Origin: Paralvinella palmiformis
Lineage: Eukaryota; Annelida; Polychaeta; Terebellida; Alvinellidae
DNA length: 64,000 nt
NCBI GenBank assembly: GCA_025642065.1
Contig: JAODUP010000034.1
Location: 696,501 to 760,500 of the forward strand
Direction: 5' to 3'
How positions within the stretch are numbered: position 1 is the first letter of the stretch; every line of letters starts with the position of its first letter. The translations under genes and the position numbers were made by a program. Below, one piece after another: positions 1 through 10,061 of this stretch. The notes under the pieces were generated by a model, which made no database searches, was not told where the DNA came from, and was given only the letters and a program-made list of their open reading frames with translations.

Positions 1-354
1 CATAACAGAAGTGCTAAATGCCACATACTGGCTTTTAGTTTTATTTCAGATTACTTTCAATTTATGGCGTTAGTGCTTTATTTATTGAATAATTTTCTCC
101 TTTGAAGCCAGTTATACTAATTTAACTAAAAAATATGAATCAAATATCGTTGATGGCGCATTTCATGTGAAAATACAAAATTTATGAAATTCAAACAATT
201 CCTAATATTCTCAAAATAACTCATAATTGGCGGTGGACAGTTAATGCATTCAAGATTTACGTGTTTCTTTCTGTGAGCTGGGCTGCTGACTTGACTGAAA
301 CACTTCATAACTCAACCAATTTCACATCTAAAAAGAAGTTACTATAAATATTAC

Positions 355-547
355 CAATTGTCGGTTGTCATCTTCTAATCTTTTGGAGCGATGTTTCAGT
401 TCATTTACAGTTGACACCAGATCAACGGTCTGTGTGTCCAGTTTAGTTTTGATTTGGCGCATTTCATCAGCCAACTGAAAGGTGACCCGTTCTAGATTGT
501 CCTTGACGCGGGTCACTTCATTGAGCTCTGAGCGCAACTCATCAATT
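355..547 (-). CDS. Coiled-coil gene exon (downstream of the two)
   Basis: The acceptor TTTCAG lies just right of 547 and the donor CAATTG|GTAATA at 355/354. The 193-nt frame encodes an uninterrupted coiled coil from IDELRSELNEV to DDNRQL. Confidence 0.6.
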
Positions 548-1169
548 CTGAAACATCATCGTAATGAACTGATATTAAATTAACTTATTTGTAATCCTTT
601 GATTTGACGTAAACAAATATTGTCAGGTTGGGAAAACTTTAACAGCACACAAACAATGTAATGTTAATTCAATTGATAGTTTTTACTGAATAAATACCAA
701 CTTTGTGGTCTGTAGGTCTTTACGACTCATTAATTCCTGCTGACTTCCAAGGACGACCTGCTCCACAGTCTTCTGCTGATTCATCAGGGAAGATAGAGCT
801 GACTTTTCATCTTGGAGTTTTTCTTCCGTCCTTTTCAGCCTAACACTGAGCTGCATTATTAACTCATTGCTAGACCGCAATGAGTTTTCCATCTGTTGAC
901 GATTGAGCTGTTCCTGACGAACGATCTCTTCATTGCGACGTATCGATCCCTTCAACTCACTCTGAAGACGTACAACTTCTTCAAGCAGTGCTCTGTTTGA
1001 CCGTTCCGATATATTTATACGTGTTTCCAGCTGGCGATACTTCTCAGATTCTACATCAAATCCCTTCTGATATGGAACTAACTGGTTACCTGGCATTGGA
1101 GATGATGGGACAGAGCCTCCGATCCCTGGCAGTGTGCTATGCTTTGGTGGAAATTGGGCAGGGTCTGGC
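355..1169 (-). CDS. Coiled-coil protein, two internal exons (gene continues past left edge)
   Basis: Two conserved-looking exons on the minus strand encode a charged, heptad-rich helix, very probably a cytoskeletal or ciliary/centrosomal rod protein. The upstream exon begins with a proline/serine-rich stretch (about 35 residues) and then turns into coiled coil with segments such as SNRALLEEVVRLQSEL and SSNELIMQLSVRLKRTEEKL. The second exon continues with ELNEVTRVKDNLERVTFQL and ends in RLEDDNRQL. The upstream exon starts inside a codon, so at least one more 5' exon lies at higher coordinates; the 3' part lies left of position 1. I do not recognise the family member. The codon phases of the two exons do not match directly (phase 0 donor, one leading base in the next exon), so a small exon or another donor probably lies between them. 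Confidence 0.6.
698..1169 (-). CDS. Coiled-coil gene exon (upstream of the two)
   Basis: The acceptor is a pyrimidine tract ending TTTTAG just right of 1169; the donor is TTG|GTATTT at 698/697. The 472-nt frame is open throughout and gives a Pro/Ser-rich lead (KHSTLPGIGGSVPSSP) followed by a coiled coil to KDLQTTKL. Confidence 0.6.
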
Positions 1170-2330
1170 CTAAAAGAGAACTTTGATACTTAAACCCATT
1201 TAGTCATTATATCAGCACACTCGTTACATGAGAACAATTCAGTTTATGTCCATAGATTTATCTTCCGGGCTAATTAATCCAAAGACAACTCGTACCAAAT
1301 AATTATTAATTCTGTCTGATCTTACATATTTTATGAGGTTCTTAAAACCTGTTTATTTAAATTGGCATATTTATAATATTAAACCAATTTAGAATATGTT
1401 TCAATTATGTTTTAAATATTAAGCACCTTAGAGCAATTTTGGTTGAATAAGATGCTATATAAAATACTATTATTATTATTGTATTATATATTATGTTTGT
1501 TACATCTAGCTAATCTGAAAATTAATTTTATTAGAATTAACACATTTATTTATACTCTCTATATTAAAATAATTGAAACTTGATCATTGTTTTGGGCTGA
1601 AATGGTATCAGTACTTCAACAACAATTTAATTGTTATTTTAATCAAGAAGATTGCTTTGATTTTGTTGCATCATATTGTACTTTGCTGTTCTAGCCAACA
1701 ATTTCTACTATTTTCATTACCAGTAATGGAAAACAATAGTGGCTTACTGAATACAATTCATTTACTCTATAAGACTGACAGAAAGGCAGGCAGACGGACA
1801 GACAGGAAGACAGGCATACATATGTACACACACCCCCCATACAAACACACACAAATGCACATACACACACACAATATTTCTGCAGCAATATTGTTGCATT
1901 GTTCTCAATGTATAACTTACCTATAAAAAGACATTCAGGAAAACCTGGCCATGTCAATATTCATGCCAATAATGAACAAAAGGACTACACGGACAATAGA
2001 AAACAAAATGAAAACACACACCATAAACAAAATCAATAATTTATGAATATCTTGCTGCAAGTTGCATAAAAAATCGTTAGTAAGAGAATCCAGTCATAAT
2101 TCGGTTTGTTGTTATCAACACTTAATAAAGAATAAACAATTTTCAGTGACTCTATTTAGTCTCTCATTATACACTGGCTTTAACATTTGTCTATAAGCAT
2201 TTTGTGTCAGACTAAGCACTGGGTGGTTTGGACACTGATGGTGTCAACATCAAATTGATATTTCAATTTTCTATACTGAGTAGACCCTTTCTTCAGATGC
2301 TATCATTTAACATATGTCAGTTGTGTTTGC
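1170..2330. other. Non-coding stretch, AT-rich
   Basis: No supportable exon was found. It holds an ACAG/CA-rich low-complexity patch at about 1780-1876; open frames across that patch are low-complexity artefacts. It is probably an intron of, or upstream sequence to, the coiled-coil gene. Confidence 0.5.
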
Positions 2331-2333
2331 AGA

Positions 2334-2410
2334 TTGAGAAAAATGAAGAATGGAGGATGCATGTTACTCAAACATTAACAGCAGTACAGGCACTCAAACC
2401 AATAGACTCC
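2334..2410 (+). CDS. Possible exon (weak)
   Basis: After TTGTGTTTGCAG an open frame reads IEKNEEWRMHVTQTL and continues to VQALKPIDS before running into an (AT)n tract. The acceptor and composition look exonic, but there is no clear donor and I recognise no family. It could belong with the exon-like segment at 3908-4051 on the same strand. Confidence 0.22.
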
Positions 2411-2650
2411 ATATATATATATATATATATATATGCCTGCTAACCATATCAACTGAGCTATTACACCTTTTTCTTCATCTTATCATCATCATCATCATCA
2501 TCATTTTAAACTGTACATATTCATCAACAAACATGACAAATCTAAGCATCAATCAAACCCATAAACTCCAGATATATGCCTACTATAACCATATCAACTG
2601 AGCTATTAAAGCTTTTTCTTCATATCATCGTCATCATTTTAAATAGTAAA
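2395..2650. repeat. Imperfect ~145-bp tandem duplication with microsatellites
   Basis: The phrase ACCATATCAACTGAGCTATT followed by CTTTTTCTTCAT occurs at about 2443 and again at about 2588. Each copy is preceded by a CAAACC..AACTCC/GACTCC phrase and followed by ATC-repeat and CATTTTAAA sequence. The first copy holds (AT)12 at 2411-2434 and (ATC)n at about 2482-2503. Confidence 0.7.
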
Positions 2651-3039
2651 TCTAAATATTTTGTCATATAATAGTCAATATTATTTATTTTCTTGTAAAT
2701 GCACTTACACGACGCTCTTCTCTGAACAACTCACAATAACAACTAACATTTCTACAGGTAATCATAATACTATTAAACAACTTACTTAAGATGTGATTCA
2801 GCTGAACATTGTTAATTAAGTTGGCATAATATTGACATGAAATGTAATTAAATAAAAGTCTGGGGGTCTTTCTTGAAACCAGGATCTTAAGAAGCTTTAG
2901 TTTGTCTCTAGGATATGGTTAACTGAGTTCAAAATGATGGACACGATTTTTGAACATAATATTTTATTGAGTATATCTGATATAGTCTGGAGCTTAGCCA
3001 TTTAGTGTGTTATATCAAAAAGAGTATTTTTAAATCAAT

Positions 3040-3360
3040 TGTTTGCCACATGGGAGCGCTGGTAGTGTAAAAATTTCACCAGAGGACAAATACACCCAAA
3101 TGTTCTTCCTGCCAGCTGCAGTCTGGATGACTGCATGGCTCTTTAGAAATACTTGAGCCCTGATACAGAATATCATTACAACAGACCAGTTTAGAGAGAA
3201 CAGGCAAATTGTGGCTGTTTAGGCTATGTACTCCTAGAGAAATGAGGTAATCAGATGAAACATGCAACAGACAATAGTAGCACAGGATTTGAACTAACAT
3301 CCGGGGATCTGCAGGAGAGAGTGCTGTCAGCTGCATTATTATAAACATCTGTAAGCCAGG
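3040..3360 (-). repeat. Possible tRNA-derived SINE relic
   Basis: On the minus strand the right end carries AGTTCAAATCCTG, which fits a Pol III box B, preceded by a tRNA-like stretch rich in short stems. No target duplication or tail was found. Resemblance only. Confidence 0.25.
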
Positions 3361-3381
3361 TCAGAACTAACAATTAGTTTA

Positions 3382-3517
3382 AATGATCTTCTCCAATAAA
3401 TCACATGTCAGAGTGTCCTTAATCGAAATTGAAGTGGTATAAATGATGTTCTACATACAACTACGCAACTCAGCTCCTTTACTAACAAACAGCCTACTGC
3501 CTTCCCTACCAAACCAA
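3382..3517 (+). repeat. Exact direct repeat, copy 1 (136 bp)
   Basis: This block starts AATGATCTTCTCC and ends CTACCAAACCAA. It is repeated base for base at 4131-4266, 749 bp downstream. Copy 1 runs straight into the proline-rich minisatellite. Confidence 0.95.
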
Positions 3518-3812
3518 CCCATTATATCTGCCCTACTCCCTACCTACCAGCCCACTGTACCTTCTACTTACCAGCCCATTGCACAGCCTACAAAGCGGCT
3601 TGCCGCCCTCCACTACCACTGCATCCTATACCAACCATCCCACTCCACAACCTACTAATGCGACCGCTCCCTTCCCTACCAACCAGTCCACTGCTCCCCC
3701 TCCACTCCCTACCAACCAGTCCACTGCACCCCCACCCTACCAACCAGTCTGCTACACCCCTCCACTTCCTACCAACCGGTCTTTTTCACCCCCTCCACTC
3801 CCTACCATCTTC
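3470..3812 (+). repeat. Proline-rich minisatellite (CTACCAACCAGTCCACTG-type)
   Basis: Degenerate repeats of a pyrimidine-rich unit built on CTACCAACCAGTCCACTGC are spaced about 35-45 bp apart. Read on the plus strand, the unit gives PTNQSTAPPP-like peptides in more than one frame. Because several frames stay open at once, I treat it as a tandem repeat rather than as a proven gene. Confidence 0.8.
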
Positions 3813-3907
3813 AGTCACTGATCTCACCACTCAGGATCTGAGTTGAGTCCTGTTGCTTGATGTTCTTCAACCTCCTTTCCTAGCACTAACCAAATTCCTT
3901 CCAATTC

Positions 3908-4051
3908 TTACTATTGTAAGTTAGCAAGTTTACTAACAGACAGTGGTGAAAAATGTCAGCAGTGTATTTTACATCAGAATAAAATATCTAGACTAGAAGA
4001 AGAGAACTATAGGCTCCGCAATGAAATACAGGCCCATCACAGGAGTGGTAA
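3908..4051 (+). CDS. Possible exon with CxxC and coiled coil (weak)
   Basis: An open plus-strand frame contains CKLASLLTDSGEKCQQC followed by a leucine-zipper-like helix (HQNKISRLEEENYRLRNEI) and a possible donor AGTG|GTAATT. The paired cysteines plus short coiled coil recall the N-terminal region of some retroelement or zinc-knuckle proteins. No start codon or partner exon is established. Confidence 0.3.
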
Positions 4052-4130
4052 TTATTGACTGTAATATGATATCACAATAATAATACATGTAATTGAGAGA
4101 TAAGAATCATGTTGTAAGAGTCATTTTATT

Positions 4131-4266
4131 AATGATCTTCTCCAATAAATCACATGTCAGAGTGTCCTTAATCGAAATTGAAGTGGTATAAATGATGTTC
4201 TACATACAACTACGCAACTCAGCTCCTTTACTAACAAACAGCCTACTGCCTTCCCTACCAAACCAA
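4131..4266 (+). repeat. Exact direct repeat, copy 2 (136 bp)
   Basis: Identical to 3382-3517. Unlike copy 1 it is followed by ordinary AT-rich sequence, not by the minisatellite, so the copies share only this block. Confidence 0.95.
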
Positions 4267-5105
4267 TAATTAAGACAATAATAATATTATTCCATGATAT
4301 CATTTAATTATATCCCCAAAAATGTTTTTTCACTTGGTTTTTTGATGCAACATCTACTGTACAGGTATTTGGTTGTAAAACCCTCGGAAAACCCATCCTA
4401 CAACCCTCGGACTGCGATCAAAATTGAAAAAACATCGTATGTAAGTTCGTGAGAACTTGAAAGATGTAGATGTGAACTGTGATGGAAGTTAATGAATGAT
4501 ATTTTGCATTTGATGTTACAATTATATTTGGCAAATCTGATAGGTCCAATAAATGGTCATCGGTTACCAGGTAAGTACAGTTTGAATGTAGAAAACGTTT
4601 CTGCTCACATAAATTACTAACGTTCTTATGTTATCTAATCTGTACAGATTTTAATTTAATTTTAGACAATTCTTCAACCAGCAGCCAATCCCCCGGAAGG
4701 ATTTCAATGGATGGTAGAAAGTAACATGCTGCTTAGCCATTCCAACAGAATGGTTAATGAAAACCCTGGCTAAGCTGTGACAGAAATCACCATCTTTTGT
4801 GATAAACAAAATGATTGACGGGTTCTTTGATCCATGCAATTTGTATGTTGTCAGGGGAACTGCTACCTCAAGACTTAACATTAGTTCAGGGGAGTATGTA
4901 AGGGCCATAAATGAACAAATATATTGGACCTGGAAAATTATTAAGAAAATCCAGGTCCAGAGTAATACATCTAAATAGACTACCATGTTGTTATTTATTT
5001 TATATATTATAGATTCATATTTTTGGTATATATTCATATTTTAATTAATAAACATTATACACAGCAGAACCTAGTCCTATCTTTTGTTTGCTATGTTAAT
5101 TGTGT
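4267..5105. other. Non-coding stretch
   Basis: AT-rich; no exon with both splice sites, and no repeat signature recognised. One minus-strand open frame (4651-5037) has no recognisable domain. Confidence 0.4.
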
Positions 5106-5107
5106 GT

Positions 5108-5440
5108 GCATGTGTTCAGTGGAATAAAAGTTGAATAACGGATTTGGTTGGTTGAATTTCAAATTCAACTAGTTGAAAAATAGTTGAATAAAAGTTGAAA
5201 ATAACCACCATCTCAAATTCAACTATATGTAAAAATAGTTGAATAAAAGTTGAAATAACCACCATCTCATTTGCATGAAATTTTTCAACTAAGAATTCAA
5301 CTGTAGCATTGGTATACAAAATAGTTGAGCATAAGCTCATTTGCATGAGGAAAATTCAACTGTAGTATTCTGTAGCAATCCAAAACTTTATTTGCATAAG
5401 TTGAGCATTAGTTGAGCATTAGTTGAAAAAAAGGTGAGTA
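5108..5440. repeat. GTTGA/TCAAC-rich repeat field with dyads
   Basis: More than a dozen GTTGA or TCAAC pentamers occur here. A unit reading TAGTTGAATAAAAGTTGAAA and then AACCACCATCTCA occurs twice, about 50 bp apart (near 5184 and 5235). It includes the perfect palindrome TTCAACTAGTTGAA near 5164. It behaves as a degenerate tandem repeat with internal dyad symmetry. Confidence 0.7.
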
Positions 5441-5508
5441 CACCCAGTTGATTTTCCTTGTCTTTTTTGTATGGGTATACAGCACATTTAGCATTCAGAA
5501 TGCAAATC

Positions 5509-5547
5509 AACACACACACACACAGAGAGAGAGAGAAGAGAGAGCAG
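5509..5547. repeat. (CA)n(GA)n microsatellite
   Basis: CA dinucleotides followed directly by GA dinucleotides. The flank to about 6180 is AT-rich with no supported exon. Confidence 0.9.
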
Positions 5548-6183
5548 AGTTATGCATGTATTCATAAGTAATGAGTAATTACAAGTAGCTACTAAGCATA
5601 AATAAGCCACACACCCTTGGTATCTACTAATACGAGTAGAATCACAATCATTAGCTACGCACAATTAAAAGAAGAGTTTTTATATAATTAGATTTGCTTA
5701 AATTATTACAATTACAAACAAAAAAAGAAATTTACCAGTTATAGAATGGCTCCATAACACTTGGTATCATCAGTTTATGGTCAATATTTTATCAATATTT
5801 TGCCCCAGTATTGATCAGTCACTGGCCTTATTTCAATATGATAACATTTTCCAAATTGACAGACGCACAGCTATTGGCCGTTACAATCATAGCAACTGAC
5901 ATATGTAAACATTAATTCGTGTCCTTAGACCCAAATCTACCTGAAGTGTATCCGAATGTGGTGGCTAGTAGCAATATGCCATGGAGTACATATACTGGAC
6001 GAGGAGTGATTACTTTAGAATGACACTCCAAAACCTTATATATCCGTGCTCGAGAACTGTTAGCTACATACACGTACTGTGGCCACTTTAATAAAAGTAA
6101 TACAAACAAACTCTGCTTCAGCACTCCAGCAAACATAAATATTTACATACTGATTGATGTTTGCTGCACATAAAACAAAAAAG

Positions 6184-6275
6184 ATGTGTGTGTGTGTGTG
6201 TGTGTGCGTGTGTGCGTGCGTGCGTGCGCGGGCGTGTGTATGTGAGAAGAGAGAGAGAGAGGAGAGAAAGAGAGT
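6184..6275. repeat. (GT)n/(GTGC)n/(GA)n compound microsatellite
   Basis: A GT tract grading into GTGC and then GA repeats. Histidine/threonine-rich open frames across it are artefacts of the repeat. Confidence 0.9.
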
Positions 6276-7548
6276 GGTGCAATCCTGCAGTTCCAAGTTA
6301 ACCTTACTGGCTGGTAGCAAGATTTAAAATAAGACAGACTGAAATTTGGGAACAATTAAATGATAAGGAAGTAATATATTGAAAATAAAGTTAAAATAAA
6401 GCTCAGAGCATGATAATAATAAAAAACATTAACTATGACAAAAATGCTGCTAAAATGATGAAAAGTGTCGCCACTAAAGGATATAAATACAGACCTTTTA
6501 TATTATAATCATTTGATCATTGTTTGTTTACCGATTTAACAAAATCTCTCTCATAGTATCATTCTATTTATCCTTTCATTGGCTTCCTATGTACACTCTT
6601 CTTTTCACGTTAGGTTAATCGTAACACATTTTATTTCTTTTCTATGCTTCATCAGTGACTGTCAGAAGGAAAATTGCTATCCATTATCAAATACAGAATT
6701 GGTGCTTGTGGGCTTCATTTGCTTAGCTAATTTCCAATAATTATGTCAGATGTAAAATAATTTGATGAGATCACAAATTGCACATAGACTCACGTAGCAC
6801 GCAATCAGATAGAACATGATTTGAAAATGGAAATAATTTATATTAAAAGCATATAAAGTACGAATATAAATATTATGAATTACAAATAATTTTTCCTTTT
6901 AGTAAATTGTTCAAGAACATTTGTTTTGACAGATATATAACAAAATAACCTTATACGTATGTTTATATATAACATATGTTTAGCTTTAGTTGTTAATTTG
7001 GATGTTCTGATTGTTTAAATCATAGTTAAGTTAGTGTAGTAAACTAGGGTGTTTTGATAGAGATGCATAGATGTAAATTGTAAGCATCCATTGCAGCTTG
7101 TACATGTACAATTGTGTTACAGAATGAATGCCATAAAATAAAGCATTAAAGTGTAAAATCTAAATTATCGGACACCTCAATAAATCAGACCCCTGTCTGT
7201 TATGTTATATTGTAGCTTAAATCAATGAAGAAACAATAGTTTATCGAGATAGTTTATACTGATATCATTTGTCTAAACAGATCACAAACTTTAGCCAAGT
7301 TTAACTTCCCTAAATTCTGACCACAGCCAAGTTTTACAAACAATTGTATAGTTTATCTTTCTGTAGTAATCATGTTGTGTTTCAACTTAACTTTTGAGTA
7401 ATACAGTAATTGTGGTTCATTAATGTTTATGCCTGGAGAGAAAGAGAGAAGTAAATAATTTAGAAGTTATTTATTTAGAATTTGGTGCTGGTCACACCTT
7501 GGATACATAGGTAGCCAAGAGACAAGTGCCTAGGTAACTGCCAACACA
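6276..7548. other. Non-coding stretch
   Basis: AT-rich sequence without a supported exon or recognisable repeat. Confidence 0.4.
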
Positions 7549-7549
7549 C

Positions 7550-7597
<48 letters not shown>

Positions 7598-7664
7598 CAG
7601 CACTGCACTGCAAACTTACAAATTCAGATTCAAATAGTCAATCATGTTATGGAATTAGTATCTA

Positions 7665-7734
<70 letters not shown>
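7549..7734. repeat. Two microsatellites: (AT)n, then (TC)n(TA)n
   Basis: An AT tract to about 7592 and a TC-then-TA tract at 7662-7734, separated by about 70 bp of unique sequence. Confidence 0.9.
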
Positions 7735-7735
<1 letters not shown>

Positions 7736-7892
7736 CACACACATAAACATTGCACATTAACCCTCCTTTTAATCTGCTTCCAAACAAAATTACATAAAAC
7801 CCTTGATAAGGTATAAATGCTTAAATTAAGTATTTAATTAGAAACATTGAAAAAAATTTGTTTAAATCAAATGATCAATTTCAACATATTGG

Positions 7893-9564
7893 CAGGGGTA
7901 ATGAAGTAAACTACTTCATTACGCTACTTGAGTAGTTTTTTTCAAATAACTGGAAGTAACAAAGAAATATTTCAACTAACTACTTTTACTTGTAACAAAG
8001 TAGTTTTATTTACAGTAATGCTACTTTTTACTTTGTTATTTTCATTTACTTCATGATACATATTTCAGCTGATCCTAACTGATATTCAAGACTAATCATA
8101 ATTTTGCCAACCTATTTTTTAAGGCTCACTTTGTTAAACAACGTTTCAGCAGAAGCCAACTATTTTTTAAGATTCACCGTAATAACATTTTTAATACAGG
8201 GATTGTCAATATTGTGTAGTTTGATAATTTTTTAATAAAATTATTGTCTGTCATCAAGCAGCAACAGACTGCCATGCAGGAGGCAATGCCAGATTATGGC
8301 TATTGTGGCATTGTAAGGATGGGCTGATTTTTTAATTTTCAATTCGATTTTCGATATTGAGTCCATGGTTTGATTTATTCACAATACTTTACTCAAGCAT
8401 GCCAGTGATCACACATACTTTTCAATAAACTAATCTAAAAAAGTTTAAAGCAGCAACTTCATTTTTAATAAATACCTGCAAGATAATTGTAAATGAATTC
8501 ATGATAAAAACAAAAATACCTTTTTGGTATTCAATGAGATAAATTTGGGGGTGATCTAACACATGACGTCTCATTTATTTATGCATTGTGGGGATTATTG
8601 TGTCAATGTTTAAGTACTTGGTGTTTAGTCAGGATGTGTGTATAAGGTAAACATTTAGAAAGGTCCATTATTGATAGTTATCTCATGATGAATACATACC
8701 AGAAGAAATGTTTGACTATTGTTTGTTTTAAATCGATTTAAATTTTAAAAATCTGATTTAATTTTTTTATTTTAATTTAAATCCTGATTACAAGTACTAA
8801 CTTTAGGAAAAAGAAATAGCAGAAATATAAAAATTACTTCAGGAACATATGCTTAACTTAATTGATTTAGTTAAGCCCACATATGAAATAAAGAACTTAA
8901 GAGATTTCCACTTCCCAAAGAACCGGTACTGTAGACAGTGAGAGTTATAAAGTTATTAGAGAAAATATTTAATACAGGTTGACTACTGATGGTCCATAAC
9001 TACTAACTTTTCTCTTTAATTAAATGGCAACTCCTAAAAGTTGTAGGGTCTATATTGAATGCCTCATACTTTGGCTCCAGAACATGTAGACAGTTTTTTT
9101 TAAATAATTTATCTTCCACTCCCAGGTATTCAAACAAATGATTTATACGATTTGGTAGGCTTAGACAAATTGCTGAAAATCGTTTCTTTGCATGATGTTA
9201 TGACAGGGTTTGATCTGGGATAGCCCATGCAAATATCAGATGCTGCAGAATCGGGTACTATGGGTAATCGGAAATCTGCATGTCGTCAAAGAAAATGTCA
9301 TTGGAAATCCCGGATTTTCTCCCATCATTGTATAAGTACACACTACGAAGAGTAATGTGCCATTTAAAAAAATCAAAATAAACCGCAGTTTGCAAATTGA
9401 AAAACCGTGAATCAAACCGAAGGACTAAAACCGCAAATACTGTGAACCGCGATTAATCATCGCATCCCTACTCAGCTGCCAGTTATCACTTGTACACAAG
9501 TAGTTTTGAAGAGGCTTAATTACTTCTACTCAAGTACAAAAAAAAAGTAGCTCAGTGACCCCTG
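7893..9564. mobile_element. hAT-like DNA transposon, non-autonomous relic (1672 bp)
   Basis: The left end reads CAGGGGTAATGAAGTAA and the right end, on the reverse strand, CAGGGGTCACTGAGC; CAGGGGT is a common hAT terminus. The 8 bp outside the ends are CATATTGG (7885-7892) and CATATTGA (9565-9572), 7 of 8 identical, which fits the 8-bp hAT target duplication. Both ends share a GTAGTTACTT-like subterminal composition. No transposase frame remains. Confidence 0.7.
8314..9474. mobile_element. Probable second inverted-repeat element nested in the hAT relic
   Basis: AAGGATGGGCTGATTTTTTAAT near 8316 resembles the reverse strand of the right side near 9474, which reads AGGGATGCGATGATTAATCG. Inside lie CGATTTTCGATAT on the left and AACCGCAAATACTGTGAACC on the right. 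I did not find a target duplication, so the exact ends are uncertain. Confidence 0.4.
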
Positions 9565-9881
9565 CATATTGATCGTTATTATGACTCCTGCTTAAATGGT
9601 CTTAAATTTATATCTTCCATTATTAACAGGCTATAGGATTAACAAACATTAGTATTACCACTATAGTGTAAAGTATAATATTTAATAACACTGCTTTAAA
9701 AAAACAAATGGTATCCTAAAACTGACTTCAGTGTCCATTTTCTGTAATCTCAACATGAATATAAATAAGAATGCCCCAAAGATGTATTCGATAATATATT
9801 ATTCATTTTGATGTTATGAGTGTTGGTAGTGTACTATGACCTGAAATTATATGAAATCTTAAATGTCCCAAAAAATTCAGA

Positions 9882-10061
9882 TAATGATGATGATGATTGA
9901 TGTTTTACTGCCAAGGTAGGCTAAATGGGCCGAACAACTTCTAAATGTAATGAGACAAAGTGAAAGACGAAACAATCTTCAGATATGCCCATGCCGGGAT
10001 TCAAACACAGGTGGTAGTGATCTGTGGTTCAACATGCTACCGCTAGACCACGGAGGCGCCC
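9882..10061 (-). mobile_element. tRNA-derived SINE, copy A
   Basis: The minus strand carries, in order, a tRNA-like head with a TGGTCTAGCGGT box A, a GTTTGAATCCCGG box B, a non-tRNA body and a tail ending CATCAATCATCATC. The flanks CCCAAAAAATTCAGA (left) and CCCAAAAATTCAGA (right) are a target duplication differing by one A. Confidence 0.85.

Noticed and set aside
1573..1957. Open frames on both strands over 1573-1957
   Set aside because: They cover an ACAG/CA low-complexity tract and have no splice or domain support.
6060..6355. Thr/His-repeat open frames
   Set aside because: Direct translation of the (GT)n/(GA)n microsatellite.
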